Shown: positions 1-8,096 of the stretch, piece after piece
Layout: each line of letters begins with the position of its first letter
How positions within the stretch are numbered: the stretch's first letter is position 1
Assembly: GCF_901905185.1 (NCBI RefSeq)
Contig: NZ_CABFMQ020000074.1
Span: 1-64,000, forward strand
Direction of reading: 5' to 3'
Origin: Methylocella tundrae
GTDB taxonomy: Bacteria; Pseudomonadota; Alphaproteobacteria; Rhizobiales; Beijerinckiaceae
DNA: 64,000 nt
Position numbers and translations under genes: made by a program
Notes under the pieces: generated by a model
The model's input: the letters and a program-made list of their open reading frames with translations, nothing else
What the model was told of the DNA's origin: nothing
Databases searched by the model: none

Positions 1-43
1 GCATGGCCTTATCCGAAAAGTCGCCAACTTTTCGGGGCCATGC
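1..43. repeat. Nested palindrome, dispersed intergenic repeat (family B)
   Basis: Two nested inverted repeats: an outer arm (1-8 with 36-43) and an inner arm (CCGAAAAGT at 13-21 with ACTTTTCGG at 27-35). The inner hairpin recurs almost unchanged at 29229-29251 upstream of htpG, so it is a dispersed element. It has no T tract and sits just before the tRNA, possibly ending an upstream transcript outside the window. Confidence 0.7.
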
Positions 44-48
44 TGTGA

Positions 49-125
<77 letters not shown>

Positions 126-129
126 AAGT

Positions 130-168
130 CGCCCGCCAAGTCAATGACTTGGCGGGCGCTTTCGTTTT
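130..168 (+). terminator. Rho-independent terminator of tRNA-fMet
   Basis: A perfect 13-bp stem (130-142 with 146-158) with a 3-nt loop is followed by CTTTCGTTTT. It starts 4 nt after the tRNA CCA, so it ends the tRNA transcript. Confidence 0.9.
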
Positions 169-264
169 AGGTTCCGCCGTCTGTGCAAGCCGAGTCAGCA
201 AAACCGGCGGCGGGAATTGGCGGCTCGCGTTATGTTGTAGGCCAACAATCGTACTGGAGAAGCA

Positions 265-1509
265 ATGTCCGAGTCAGTTTCGAGCCTTCCTGCAAACGGC
301 CGTGTGGCTTGTTCAAAGTGCTTCAGTGGCCTGACGGTTTGGAACGAAACTGAAGTGATCGCGGCCGGGTGGCACATCGTGAATAATCCAATGTCCTGGG
401 GTGCTGCCGAACCTCAATATCTGGTCCTCGGCGTGTCGAAAGGGACAACGCAATGCGAAGCAATCAGCGCCAAGCCTCATAACGACGTTCCATTCGATGG
501 GTTTCGGCCCGCGCTTGCAAAGGCGCTCCAGCTTCTCGGCTTGCTTCAAACCTCCGAGACTATCGAGTCCAAGATCTCCGCGAGTGAGATGGAATGGGGA
601 TTTGGCTCAATGGTTCGATGTGCTCTTGGCCTTCCCACGGCGGACAATGCGATCGAGCGTTCGGGCACGGTCGTTCAGAGGCTTGCGGCGATGCCCGCCG
701 ACCAAAGCTGGATCACGCTCTGCTCGTCAGTATTCCTTCGATCCCTTCCGGCAAGTCTTCGCGTCGTTGTCCTTCTTTCTAATGACGACGGCTACATCGA
801 CGCGTGCTTCGGAGCCATACGTCGCCTTCGGCCGAGCACGCGCCGAATCAACGACGTTGCCTATGGAGACGAGACGATAACCTGGGTGCATATAGTGCAC
901 GTCGGCGGCCCCGGAAAAAATCACATTGCGTCGTGGTTTGCAGGCGAAGGTCGCCAAGGCGGCAAGCGAGTCGCTGCGCAGATGGCTCTAGGAAAATCGA
1001 CCGACGTACCGGTTCCCGAGCCCCAACTCGAAAAGGTCACGACGCCTAGCGATTTTCAGGCGAAGGCAGCCACCATGGCAAAATCCGCTCGGACACCTTC
1101 CGTTCCGCGAGGAGTTGGTAAGCCAATCCCCGTCAACCCTGTGCGTGACGCCATCCTCCAATCCATGAACGCTCACGCGTCCTTTCGCCCTCATCCGTCA
1201 GAGACAATTGTCGGCGGCACGAAATACGTTTCGGCCTTTCTTGGAAGAAACGGACGTGCGATCGCCTTCGACAAGGCGGTGGCTACCAAGCAGCCAATGT
1301 GGTTCCGAGATGACCCGCATCTGCGCGAGTTGATGGACAAGCTTCGCGTGCCCTTTGTTGGCTATCCGCCAGAAAAGGGTAGGAACAGCAACCTGTCCAA
1401 GTTGGCTGAGTTCGAGGGCAAAGCACTGCTTCGCGCCTTCCCACAGACGGCAGCGGAGGCAATTAAGATTGCTGATGCGGTTGTCTCAGGTGTGCCCACT
1501 GGCCTCTGA
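265..1509 (+). CDS. Unrecognised 414-residue protein beside tRNA-fMet
   Basis: I do not recognise this family with confidence. The ATG at 265 follows a GGAGA ribosome site at 256-260. The N-terminus holds a CxxC pair (Cys16, Cys19). The central part has hydrophobic strands followed by short conserved-looking loops: GVSKGTTQ at 56-63 and HVGGPGKNH at 212-220, which resemble in spacing and character the two active-site loops of the uracil-DNA glycosylase superfamily; this is inference only. Residues about 240-300 look like a polar linker, and the last 110 residues form a second small domain. Base composition is slightly less GC-rich than the neighbours. It stands alone, between the tRNA and the DUF2760-Hsp70 operon. 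Confidence 0.75.
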   Translation: MSESVSSLPANGRVACSKCFSGLTVWNETEVIAAGWHIVNNPMSWGAAEPQYLVLGVSKGTTQCEAISAKPHNDVPFDGFRPALAKALQLLGLLQTSETIESKISASEMEWGFGSMVRCALGLPTADNAIERSGTVVQRLAAMPADQSWITLCSSVFLRSLPASLRVVVLLSNDDGYIDACFGAIRRLRPSTRRINDVAYGDETITWVHIVHVGGPGKNHIASWFAGEGRQGGKRVAAQMALGKSTDVPVPEPQLEKVTTPSDFQAKAATMAKSARTPSVPRGVGKPIPVNPVRDAILQSMNAHASFRPHPSETIVGGTKYVSAFLGRNGRAIAFDKAVATKQPMWFRDDPHLRELMDKLRVPFVGYPPEKGRNSNLSKLAEFEGKALLRAFPQTAAEAIKIADAVVSGVPTGL

Positions 1510-1795
1510 TCACGCTGCCGCAGGCGAAACCCCATCCAGCCGAACGCACACTGTGGCCGCGCCATTGCCGGCGGCTTCGATCGCGGTTCCGACCGGGAAG
1601 CGGCCGACGGTCGGCACATTGATCTGCTTGGGACCCTTGCGTCAATCAGTCATGCGAGTATGGGATGAACTGTCGCCCTCGGTGAGGATCGGCCGCGCCT
1701 TCGGCGGTTGCGCTCCCCGTCGCTCCGCCCAGGCTGGGCAGAATGTCTGGCGGCGGAGCCGGTTCAGGCGCTCCGGAAAGAAGAGTTTGAAAGCC

Positions 1796-2410
1796 ATGCG
1801 AAAACTCAGCGTCACTCTAGCGTCCATTCTTCTCGCGCTGGCCGCTTTGGCTTTGACGCCCTACGCCGATACAGCTCATGCTGTGCTGCCAGGGGCGATT
1901 GCCGTGGCCGCGCTACTTCTTCTTCTTTCCATTGTCGCGGATCGTCCGAAGGCCGAACCCGGTCGGGTCGCGTCTGAACCGTTGAGACCCGCGGCTTTGG
2001 CTCCGGCGCCAAGCCGCAATCAATCCGACGCCGAGGTCGTCAATTTTCTTGCCATTCTTCAGGAAAAAGGCCGCCTCGTTGATTTTTTGATGGGGGACAT
2101 TACGGGCTACAGCGATGCAGAAGTCGGCGCCGCCGGTCGTGTTTTGCACGAAGGAGCCAAGGCGGCGCTGCTCGAGCATTTCGGCATCCTTCCCATGCGG
2201 GAGGAAAGCGAGGGATCGAAAATTACCGTCCCCACCGGATATGCGCCCGATGAATATCGTCTGGTCGGCAGGATCAGCGGTGAGGCGCCGTTCACAGGGA
2301 CGCTCATTCATCACGGATGGAAGGTGGACTGGGTGAAGCTGCCACGCCTTGCGGGGGCAAGCAGCGATCGGCTGCCCGCGATCGCTCCCGCCGAGGTCGA
2401 ACTTCAATGA
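1796..2410 (+). CDS. DUF2760 family membrane-anchored protein
   Basis: This 204-residue protein starts with two hydrophobic segments (about residues 5-22 and 28-45), then a polar Pro/Ala-rich linker and a compact C-terminal DUF2760 domain from about residue 75, with the typical stretch on a loss-of-function-free fold (EKGRLVDFL, then HHGWKVDW near residue 180). The open frame runs back to 1355 inside the preceding gene, but the ATG at 1796 gives the hydrophobic N-terminus expected of the family, so that start was chosen. DUF2760 genes are known to sit beside Hsp70-family genes, as here, where two follow on the same strand. It probably acts with them at the inner membrane; the biochemical role is unknown. 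Confidence 0.8.
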   Translation: MRKLSVTLASILLALAALALTPYADTAHAVLPGAIAVAALLLLLSIVADRPKAEPGRVASEPLRPAALAPAPSRNQSDAEVVNFLAILQEKGRLVDFLMGDITGYSDAEVGAAGRVLHEGAKAALLEHFGILPMREESEGSKITVPTGYAPDEYRLVGRISGEAPFTGTLIHHGWKVDWVKLPRLAGASSDRLPAIAPAEVELQ

Positions 2411-2505
2411 CGGCGGGTTGCAACGCTCGCAACTCGCGGCTTCTCGGCTCGCGTGCGTCTGGATCTTCCGGTCATCTTCCATAACAAAGGACGCTGCGCT
2501 TTTCC

Positions 2506-4347
2506 ATGAACCATCGATTCAGTCTCGGCATCGACCTTGGCACGAGCAACAGCGCGATCGCGATCTCGGAGGTCGAGAGCGGTCAGATCGAAGTCATCGA
2601 ACTGACGCAGGTTCTGGCCCCCAACCGGATCGGCGACAAGCCAACCTTGCCCTCCGCCCTTTATATTCCCCACCCGGATGAGTTTCCTGAGGGCGCCTTC
2701 CCCTTGCCATGGCGCGCCGCGGATCGTGGCGAGCCGATCATGGGTCATTTCGCGCTCAATCATGGCGCGCTCGTTCCAGATCGCCTGATCACCTCGGCAA
2801 AGTCATGGCTCTCGAACCCGCATGTTGATCCCCGGCAGGCGGTGCTTCCCTGGAAATCGGAGATCGGGGAACAGAAACTGTCGGCGTTCGACTGCTCGCG
2901 CCGCTATCTCGAACATATCCGGGAAAGTTTCCGCTACGCCATGCTGAGCAGGGGCTGGGATATGGCTCTGGCCGACGCCGAGGTCGTGCTGACGGTCCCG
3001 GCTTCCTTCGACGACATAGCAAGGAACCTCACAGCGGAGGCGGCGGAAGCAGCCGGCCTTGGCAAGGTGGTTCTGCTGGAAGAACCCCTTGCGGCATTCT
3101 ACGCATGGACTGCGCAGGCCGGAAAGGACTGGCGCGCTTTGGTTCGTCCCGGCGACATCGTGCTGGTCTGCGACATCGGCGGCGGAACGGCGGACTTCAG
3201 CCTCATCGCCATTTCGGAGAAAGATGGCCTCCTCGACCTCAACCGCGTCAGCGTCGGCGAGCATATCCTGCTCGGCGGCGACAATATGGATCTGGCGCTC
3301 GCCTATACGCTGCGTGCGAAGCTGGAGGCGGATGGCAGATCCATCAGCAATACGCAGTTCCTGGCGCTGACGCATTCCGCCGGCAAGGCCAAAGTCGCCA
3401 TGCTTGAAGACGACGCGATGGCCGAGTTCCCGATCGCCGTTCCCTCGCGCGGGTCGAGCCTGTTCGGCGCCACCGTTTCGACGAAGCTCGACCGGCAAAC
3501 GCTGGAACAGGTCATTCTCGAAGGCTTTTTCGCCCGTACCGGGATCGAGGATCTGCCGCAGAAGACGCGACGGGCTGGGCTGCAGGAATTCGGGCTGCCT
3601 TATGCGAGCGATCCAGTCGTCAGCAAGCATCTTGCGCGGTTCCTCACACGCAGCCTTGAGAACGTGCAGTCGAGCGAGACGCTGCGCGCCCTGATCGGCG
3701 AAAGGGCCCGTTCCAAGCCGTTTTTGACGCCGACCGCGGTGCTGTTCAACGGCGGGGTCTTCAAGGCGGCGCCGATAAGACGGCGCGTGCTGGAACTGCT
3801 GGAGAGCTGGAACGAGGGCGGGTCTGTTCGCGAACTCGCCGGCTACCAACCGGATCTCGCGGTGGCGAAGGGCGCATCGTTCTATGGCCGCAATCGCATC
3901 ACCGGGAAGGGCATCCGGGTCAAGGCTGGCGCGTCGCGCTCATATTATATCGGCATCGAGACGTCGATGCCGGCGGTGCCGGGGTTCGCTCCGCCCCTGA
4001 AGGCGCTTTGCGTTGTGCCCCAGGGGATGGAGGAAGGCTCCGAGATCTTGATCGAAGGCCGCGACCTCGCTCTCGTCACGGGGCAACCGGCCGAGTTCCG
4101 GTTTTTCTCATCCGAAGTCAGAAGCGGCGATGCGCCGGGGCAGATCATCCCCGACGCTGAACGTGAATTGCTGGAAATCAGCCTCCTTGAGGTCGATCTG
4201 CCAGCGGTCGAGGACATTCCCGCGGGACAGCCCGTTCCCGTAAAGATCAACGCGGTCGTAACCGAGCTTGGAAATCTCGAGCTTTGGATGAAACACGCGA
4301 AATCCGACCGCCGCTGGAAGGTCGAATTCCAGGTCAGGACGGAATAG
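2506..4347 (+). CDS. Hsp70-family protein (DnaK-like), first of a pair
   Basis: The 613-residue protein begins with the phosphate-1 motif of actin-like ATPases (GIDLGTSNSAIAI, residues 7-19) and has the phosphate-2 motif IGGGTADFSL near residue 225, plus a later FNGGVF adenosine-type motif near residue 413. Thus the nucleotide-binding domain is intact. The C-terminal part after about residue 460 is beta-rich and short, and there is no helical lid or EEVD-like tail of canonical DnaK. It lies 95 bp after DUF2760 and 63 bp before a second Hsp70, so the three likely form one operon. No DnaJ or GrpE gene accompanies it. It is probably a specialised chaperone rather than housekeeping DnaK; the client is unknown. 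Confidence 0.9.
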   Translation: MNHRFSLGIDLGTSNSAIAISEVESGQIEVIELTQVLAPNRIGDKPTLPSALYIPHPDEFPEGAFPLPWRAADRGEPIMGHFALNHGALVPDRLITSAKSWLSNPHVDPRQAVLPWKSEIGEQKLSAFDCSRRYLEHIRESFRYAMLSRGWDMALADAEVVLTVPASFDDIARNLTAEAAEAAGLGKVVLLEEPLAAFYAWTAQAGKDWRALVRPGDIVLVCDIGGGTADFSLIAISEKDGLLDLNRVSVGEHILLGGDNMDLALAYTLRAKLEADGRSISNTQFLALTHSAGKAKVAMLEDDAMAEFPIAVPSRGSSLFGATVSTKLDRQTLEQVILEGFFARTGIEDLPQKTRRAGLQEFGLPYASDPVVSKHLARFLTRSLENVQSSETLRALIGERARSKPFLTPTAVLFNGGVFKAAPIRRRVLELLESWNEGGSVRELAGYQPDLAVAKGASFYGRNRITGKGIRVKAGASRSYYIGIETSMPAVPGFAPPLKALCVVPQGMEEGSEILIEGRDLALVTGQPAEFRFFSSEVRSGDAPGQIIPDAERELLEISLLEVDLPAVEDIPAGQPVPVKINAVVTELGNLELWMKHAKSDRRWKVEFQVRTE

Positions 4348-4410
4348 ACTGCGAGCGCCGCCTGACCGCCGAGGCGCGCCCTTCCTGACAGAACGCGGCA
4401 CGGACAGTCG

Positions 4411-7212
4411 ATGGCGCAGCCAAAATTCAGCATCGGGATTGACCTTGGCACAAGCAACTCCGTGCTGGCGTTTTCGCCGCTCGGGCGCGAGGGCGGCTCG
4501 CAGGTTCTGGCCATCCCGCAGTGGGACACGCCCTCGACACAGATTGATTCCGCGACGCTGCCGTCCTTCCTTTACCTGCCGGAGGAAGCCGTCGCCGCGC
4601 AAATCCAGGACCGGGGCCTCGACTTCGGCGGATGGGTCGTCGGCCGGCTCGCGCAGCGCAAAGCCAGCGAAACGCCGGGGCGCGTCGCCAAATCCGCGAA
4701 ATCCTGGCTCTGCCATTCCGCAGCTGATCGCTCCGCGTCATTTCTGCCCTGGGGATCGGACGCGCTGGCGCAGCAGGACAAGATTTCCCCCGTTGATGCT
4801 TCCGCGCTCATTCTCGGGCATCTTCGGGCGGCCTGGAACGCCGGCTTTCCGGGGCAAGACTCCAGCTTCGCGTTCGACGCGCAGGACATCACGATCACCG
4901 TTCCCGCCTCTTTTGACGCGGATGCGCAGCGGCTGACGCTGGCCGCCGCGCAGCAAGCCGGCTACCCCGCGTCCGTGCGTCTCATCGAGGAGCCGCAGGC
5001 TGCCTTCTATTGGTGGCTGGAGCGGCAGGCTGGCGATTCGTGGGGGGCGCTGCCCGATCTCGACGGCGACGCGCGCCATGTACTTGTGATCGACATTGGC
5101 GGCGGCACGTCCGATTTCAGCCTGTTCGAACTCCGCCGCGAGGAGGGCGCCCGCGAGCCGGTCATCACGCGGGTCGCCGTTAGCGACCACATTCTGCTCG
5201 GCGGCGACAATATCGATCTCGCCATCGCTCATCTGCTCGAACAGCGTCTCACAACGGGCGAGGGCGGACTTTCGGCCGCCCAATGGGATCATCTGGTCGC
5301 CCGCTGCCGCTCGCTCAAGGAAAAGGTTTTCGGAGGCGAAGGCGCGCCGGACGAGATATTCACTGTTTCGATTCCGGCCCGCGGTTCGAATCTCTTTGCT
5401 GCTTCGCTATCCGCCGAGGCGTCACGCACCGAGCTGGAGGCCTTGCTGCTTGACGGATTCTTCCCCGACTGCGGGGCTGCCGACCGGCCAAGGCGGGCGC
5501 TCGGCGCGATCAAGGAGTTTGGGCTGCCCTATGCCTTCGACGGGGCGATTACCCGGCACCTCGCCGCATTCCTGCGTGGCCGACCAGTTGTCGACGCCGT
5601 GCTCTTCAACGGCGGCTCGCTGCATCCGCGGCGCTTGCGGGAAAGGCTGCGCCAGCAGATCGGAAAATGGCAGGACGGGCGTCCGCCGATGGTGCTGGAG
5701 AATGCTCAGCTTGATCTCGCCGTCGCGCATGGCGCCGCCTATTCCGGCGCGCTGCTGCGCCAAAAAGCGCGCCGCATCGAGGCGGGCGCGGCGCGCGCGG
5801 TTTTTGTTGAAACGCACCGGGCGGCGGCGAATAGCGAAGGCATGGCGGCGCGGCTCTCGCTCGTTTGCATTCTTCCGCACGGGGCCTCGCCCGGACAGAC
5901 GTTTGAACTCGCGGACCTCGATCTGCGCCTTCGCGTCAACACGCTCGTGCGTTTCCAAATCTATACCTCGACACGCCATGATGAAAAAAAGGTCGGCGAC
6001 ATTGTCGAACTGGTCCCGGAGGAGTTCCGCGCCCTGCCGCCCCTCGAGACGACGGCGACGCTGGCCGGTCCTCTGACCGGCGAGCCCGCTTCCACGATTC
6101 CTGTCGCACTGGACGCCGGCGTGAATGAATTGGGCTTGTTGCAGCTGTCATGCCGCAGCCTCGCCCCCGGCATCGCGCGGTCATGGCCGCTTGAATTCAA
6201 TCTTCGCCCGCTTGAGGACGATTCACCGCCGTCGGTGAGGGAGCCCCCGGCGCCGGAGCAGGCGGGATCTGGCGTCGCGCCGGAGGCATCGGCTGAGGCC
6301 GGGCGACTGATCAGGACGGCGTTCACGCCGTCTCCCCGTAAAGGCGAGAAGCCGGGCGCGCCAAAGCTCCTTCAGAGTCTGGAGCAGGCTCTTGGCGGCG
6401 CCAAAGGCGATTGGAACGGGGTCCTGTTACGCGACCTCTGGACGAGCCTTGAAGCCTGCGAAACCGGCCGCGCGCTTTCAGTCGAGCACGAAGAGGCGTG
6501 GTTGATGCTGGCGGGTTTCCTGCTGCGCCCCGGCTTTGGAGTCGTAAGGGATGAAACGCGCATCGATAGCCTGTGGCGGATTCATGGAGACGGGCTGCGC
6601 TTTCCCGGTAAGCGGACCAAGCTTCAAGAATATATTCTGTGGCGGCGGGTGGCGGGCGGCCTTTCGCGGGAACGGCAGGAACTTTTGCTTTTTGCGGAAC
6701 AGGACAGGCTCTTCCAGCAAAAGAACGCGCCGCCCGAACTGATCCGCATGGCTGGATCTTTTGAGCGAATCGGCGTTGAGCTCAAGGCGGATTTGATCGG
6801 GCGTTTCATTGAGACGGCTGTGGAGCTTGCATCGCAGAAAAAGCACTGTGCGCCTTACCTCGCGGCGCTCGGCCTCCTCCTCAACCGCGCGCCGCTTTAC
6901 GGTGGTCCGGAGACCATCGCTTCGCCGGCGCTTGTGGAAAAGGCTTACGAGGCGTTTCGCCGATTCGATTGGAGCGATCCGGAATTTGCGGAGGCGCAGG
7001 CGCTGTTCCAGCGCGCCGCCCGCGCCCTGGACGACCGCCGCCTCGATGCGCCGGCGCCCTTGCGCAACAAAATCGCCGACAAATTGGAAAAGTGCGGCGT
7101 AGCGGCTGTCAAGACTGGCCGTCTCAGGAATGTCGTGCCGGTTGAGCGCGCGGAGCGCCTGAGCTTTTACGGAGAGGCTGTACCCCCCGGATTGATCCTG
7201 AGCAGCGATTGA
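4411..7212 (+). CDS. Hsp70-family protein with DUF3731-type C-terminal extension
   Basis: This 933-residue protein has an Hsp70 module in residues 1-600 (GIDLGTSNSVLAF at 9-21, DIGGGTSDFSLFE near 228, FNGGSL near 396), a Pro/Ala-rich linker at about 600-650, and a long alpha-helical domain at about 650-925 that matches what is annotated as DUF3731. The extension is rich in Leu, Arg and Glu with several amphipathic helices and takes the place of the canonical lid. It is only about a third identical-looking to its upstream neighbour along the ATPase, so the pair is old rather than a recent duplication. It closes the DUF2760-Hsp70-Hsp70 operon; no terminator is evident downstream. Confidence 0.88.
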   Translation: MAQPKFSIGIDLGTSNSVLAFSPLGREGGSQVLAIPQWDTPSTQIDSATLPSFLYLPEEAVAAQIQDRGLDFGGWVVGRLAQRKASETPGRVAKSAKSWLCHSAADRSASFLPWGSDALAQQDKISPVDASALILGHLRAAWNAGFPGQDSSFAFDAQDITITVPASFDADAQRLTLAAAQQAGYPASVRLIEEPQAAFYWWLERQAGDSWGALPDLDGDARHVLVIDIGGGTSDFSLFELRREEGAREPVITRVAVSDHILLGGDNIDLAIAHLLEQRLTTGEGGLSAAQWDHLVARCRSLKEKVFGGEGAPDEIFTVSIPARGSNLFAASLSAEASRTELEALLLDGFFPDCGAADRPRRALGAIKEFGLPYAFDGAITRHLAAFLRGRPVVDAVLFNGGSLHPRRLRERLRQQIGKWQDGRPPMVLENAQLDLAVAHGAAYSGALLRQKARRIEAGAARAVFVETHRAAANSEGMAARLSLVCILPHGASPGQTFELADLDLRLRVNTLVRFQIYTSTRHDEKKVGDIVELVPEEFRALPPLETTATLAGPLTGEPASTIPVALDAGVNELGLLQLSCRSLAPGIARSWPLEFNLRPLEDDSPPSVREPPAPEQAGSGVAPEASAEAGRLIRTAFTPSPRKGEKPGAPKLLQSLEQALGGAKGDWNGVLLRDLWTSLEACETGRALSVEHEEAWLMLAGFLLRPGFGVVRDETRIDSLWRIHGDGLRFPGKRTKLQEYILWRRVAGGLSRERQELLLFAEQDRLFQQKNAPPELIRMAGSFERIGVELKADLIGRFIETAVELASQKKHCAPYLAALGLLLNRAPLYGGPETIASPALVEKAYEAFRRFDWSDPEFAEAQALFQRAARALDDRRLDAPAPLRNKIADKLEKCGVAAVKTGRLRNVVPVERAERLSFYGEAVPPGLILSSD

Positions 7213-7326
7213 TTTTCGCAAGGCGCATGAACGCCCCGACGCCCGTTCGCTCCTCGATGAGCAACACGCCGGGAGCAAAGAGGCGTCGAGGCCAAGCCTT
7301 CCCGCCTCCTGCCGGGCCGCCGACGT

Positions 7327-7605
7327 TTAGCTGTTCTTGTGACTCTGTTGGCCCGCCTTCACATGCTGTTCGTGCGTGCCGCCCTGAGACGAGCCGCTGG
7401 CCGATCCGCCCTTGTGGCTTTGCTCTCCCGCCTTCACATGCTGTTCGTGCGTGCCGCCACGGGACGATCCGCTGCCGCGTTCGCTGCCGGATTGGCCGCC
7501 TTCACGACCCTGAGCAGACGAGTCGGTCGTATTCTTGTGGCTCTGTTCGCCGGCCTTCACGTGCTGTTCGTGCGATCCGCCACGGGTATGCTCTTCCTTT
7601 GCCAT
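7327..7605 (-). CDS. Small hydrophilic protein with three 16-residue His-rich repeats
   Basis: The 92-residue product contains three near-identical copies of GGTHEQHVKAGEQSHK (residues 9-24, 50-65, 75-90) joined by Gly/Ser-rich spacers. It has no hydrophobic core, no Cys and no membrane segment, so it is probably disordered in solution. The reading frame stays open to 7977, but the ATG at 7605 has an AAGGGA ribosome site and starts exactly before the first repeat. It recalls KGG-type stress-induced repeat proteins, but I cannot assign it to that family. It is divergent from the DUF3175 gene with 193 bp between the two start codons, a likely shared regulatory region. Possible roles are desiccation protection or metal binding through the paired His; both are inference. 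Confidence 0.75.
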   Translation of the reverse strand: MAKEEHTRGGSHEQHVKAGEQSHKNTTDSSAQGREGGQSGSERGSGSSRGGTHEQHVKAGEQSHKGGSASGSSQGGTHEQHVKAGQQSHKNS

Positions 7606-7798
7606 TGCATCATCCCTTTGAAGATTATTGTGATCAGACCCGGTTATAACCGCTCGGTCTGGCCCTCCTAACCGGGCGCAATCGAATCCGTTCCGGGCGC
7701 CTAAGCAAAATAATGGGTGTTGAAAGCGGGCGCGCGCTTGCGTGGAACGGATCGCCCTGAACCCGGTTTGCCCAGTCACACATGCGAGGGAGACAGCC

Positions 7799-8095
7799 AT
7801 GTCCGAGCGAAAGCGAAAGACGCGCAAATGGTCGGCGGAGGTCACACAGACGAGCGACGCCCTGGATCTTGAGACGGGAGTTTTCAACAGCGATGATCCG
7901 GCGCACATCGCGCGATCGCTCAAGCGCTCGGCGGAGCAAAGCGGCCGGCGAAAATCCTCACCGTTCCGTTCGGCCATGTCGATGCTGACGTTTTATCTCA
8001 ACAGGGCCGGCAAGAACTTGAGCGCGGCCCGCACAAGAAAGCTCGACGCCGCCAAGGTTGAATTGCGCAAGCTATTTGGCCGAAAGCCGGTCTAG
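7799..8095 (+). CDS. DUF3175 domain protein
   Basis: A 98-residue basic protein that matches DUF3175 over its full length: an N-terminal RKWSAEVTQTSDALDLE segment (about residues 8-24), a central FNSDDPAHIARSLKRSAE stretch, and SAMSMLTFYLNRAGKNL near residue 70. An upstream in-frame start exists at 7742, but the ATG at 7799 follows a GAGGGAGA ribosome site and begins where the family begins. Rich in Lys and Arg, it may bind nucleic acid, but no function is established. It is convergent with the DUF763 gene; the stop codons are separated by only a base or two. Confidence 0.85.
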   Translation: MSERKRKTRKWSAEVTQTSDALDLETGVFNSDDPAHIARSLKRSAEQSGRRKSSPFRSAMSMLTFYLNRAGKNLSAARTRKLDAAKVELRKLFGRKPV

Positions 8096-8096
8096 A

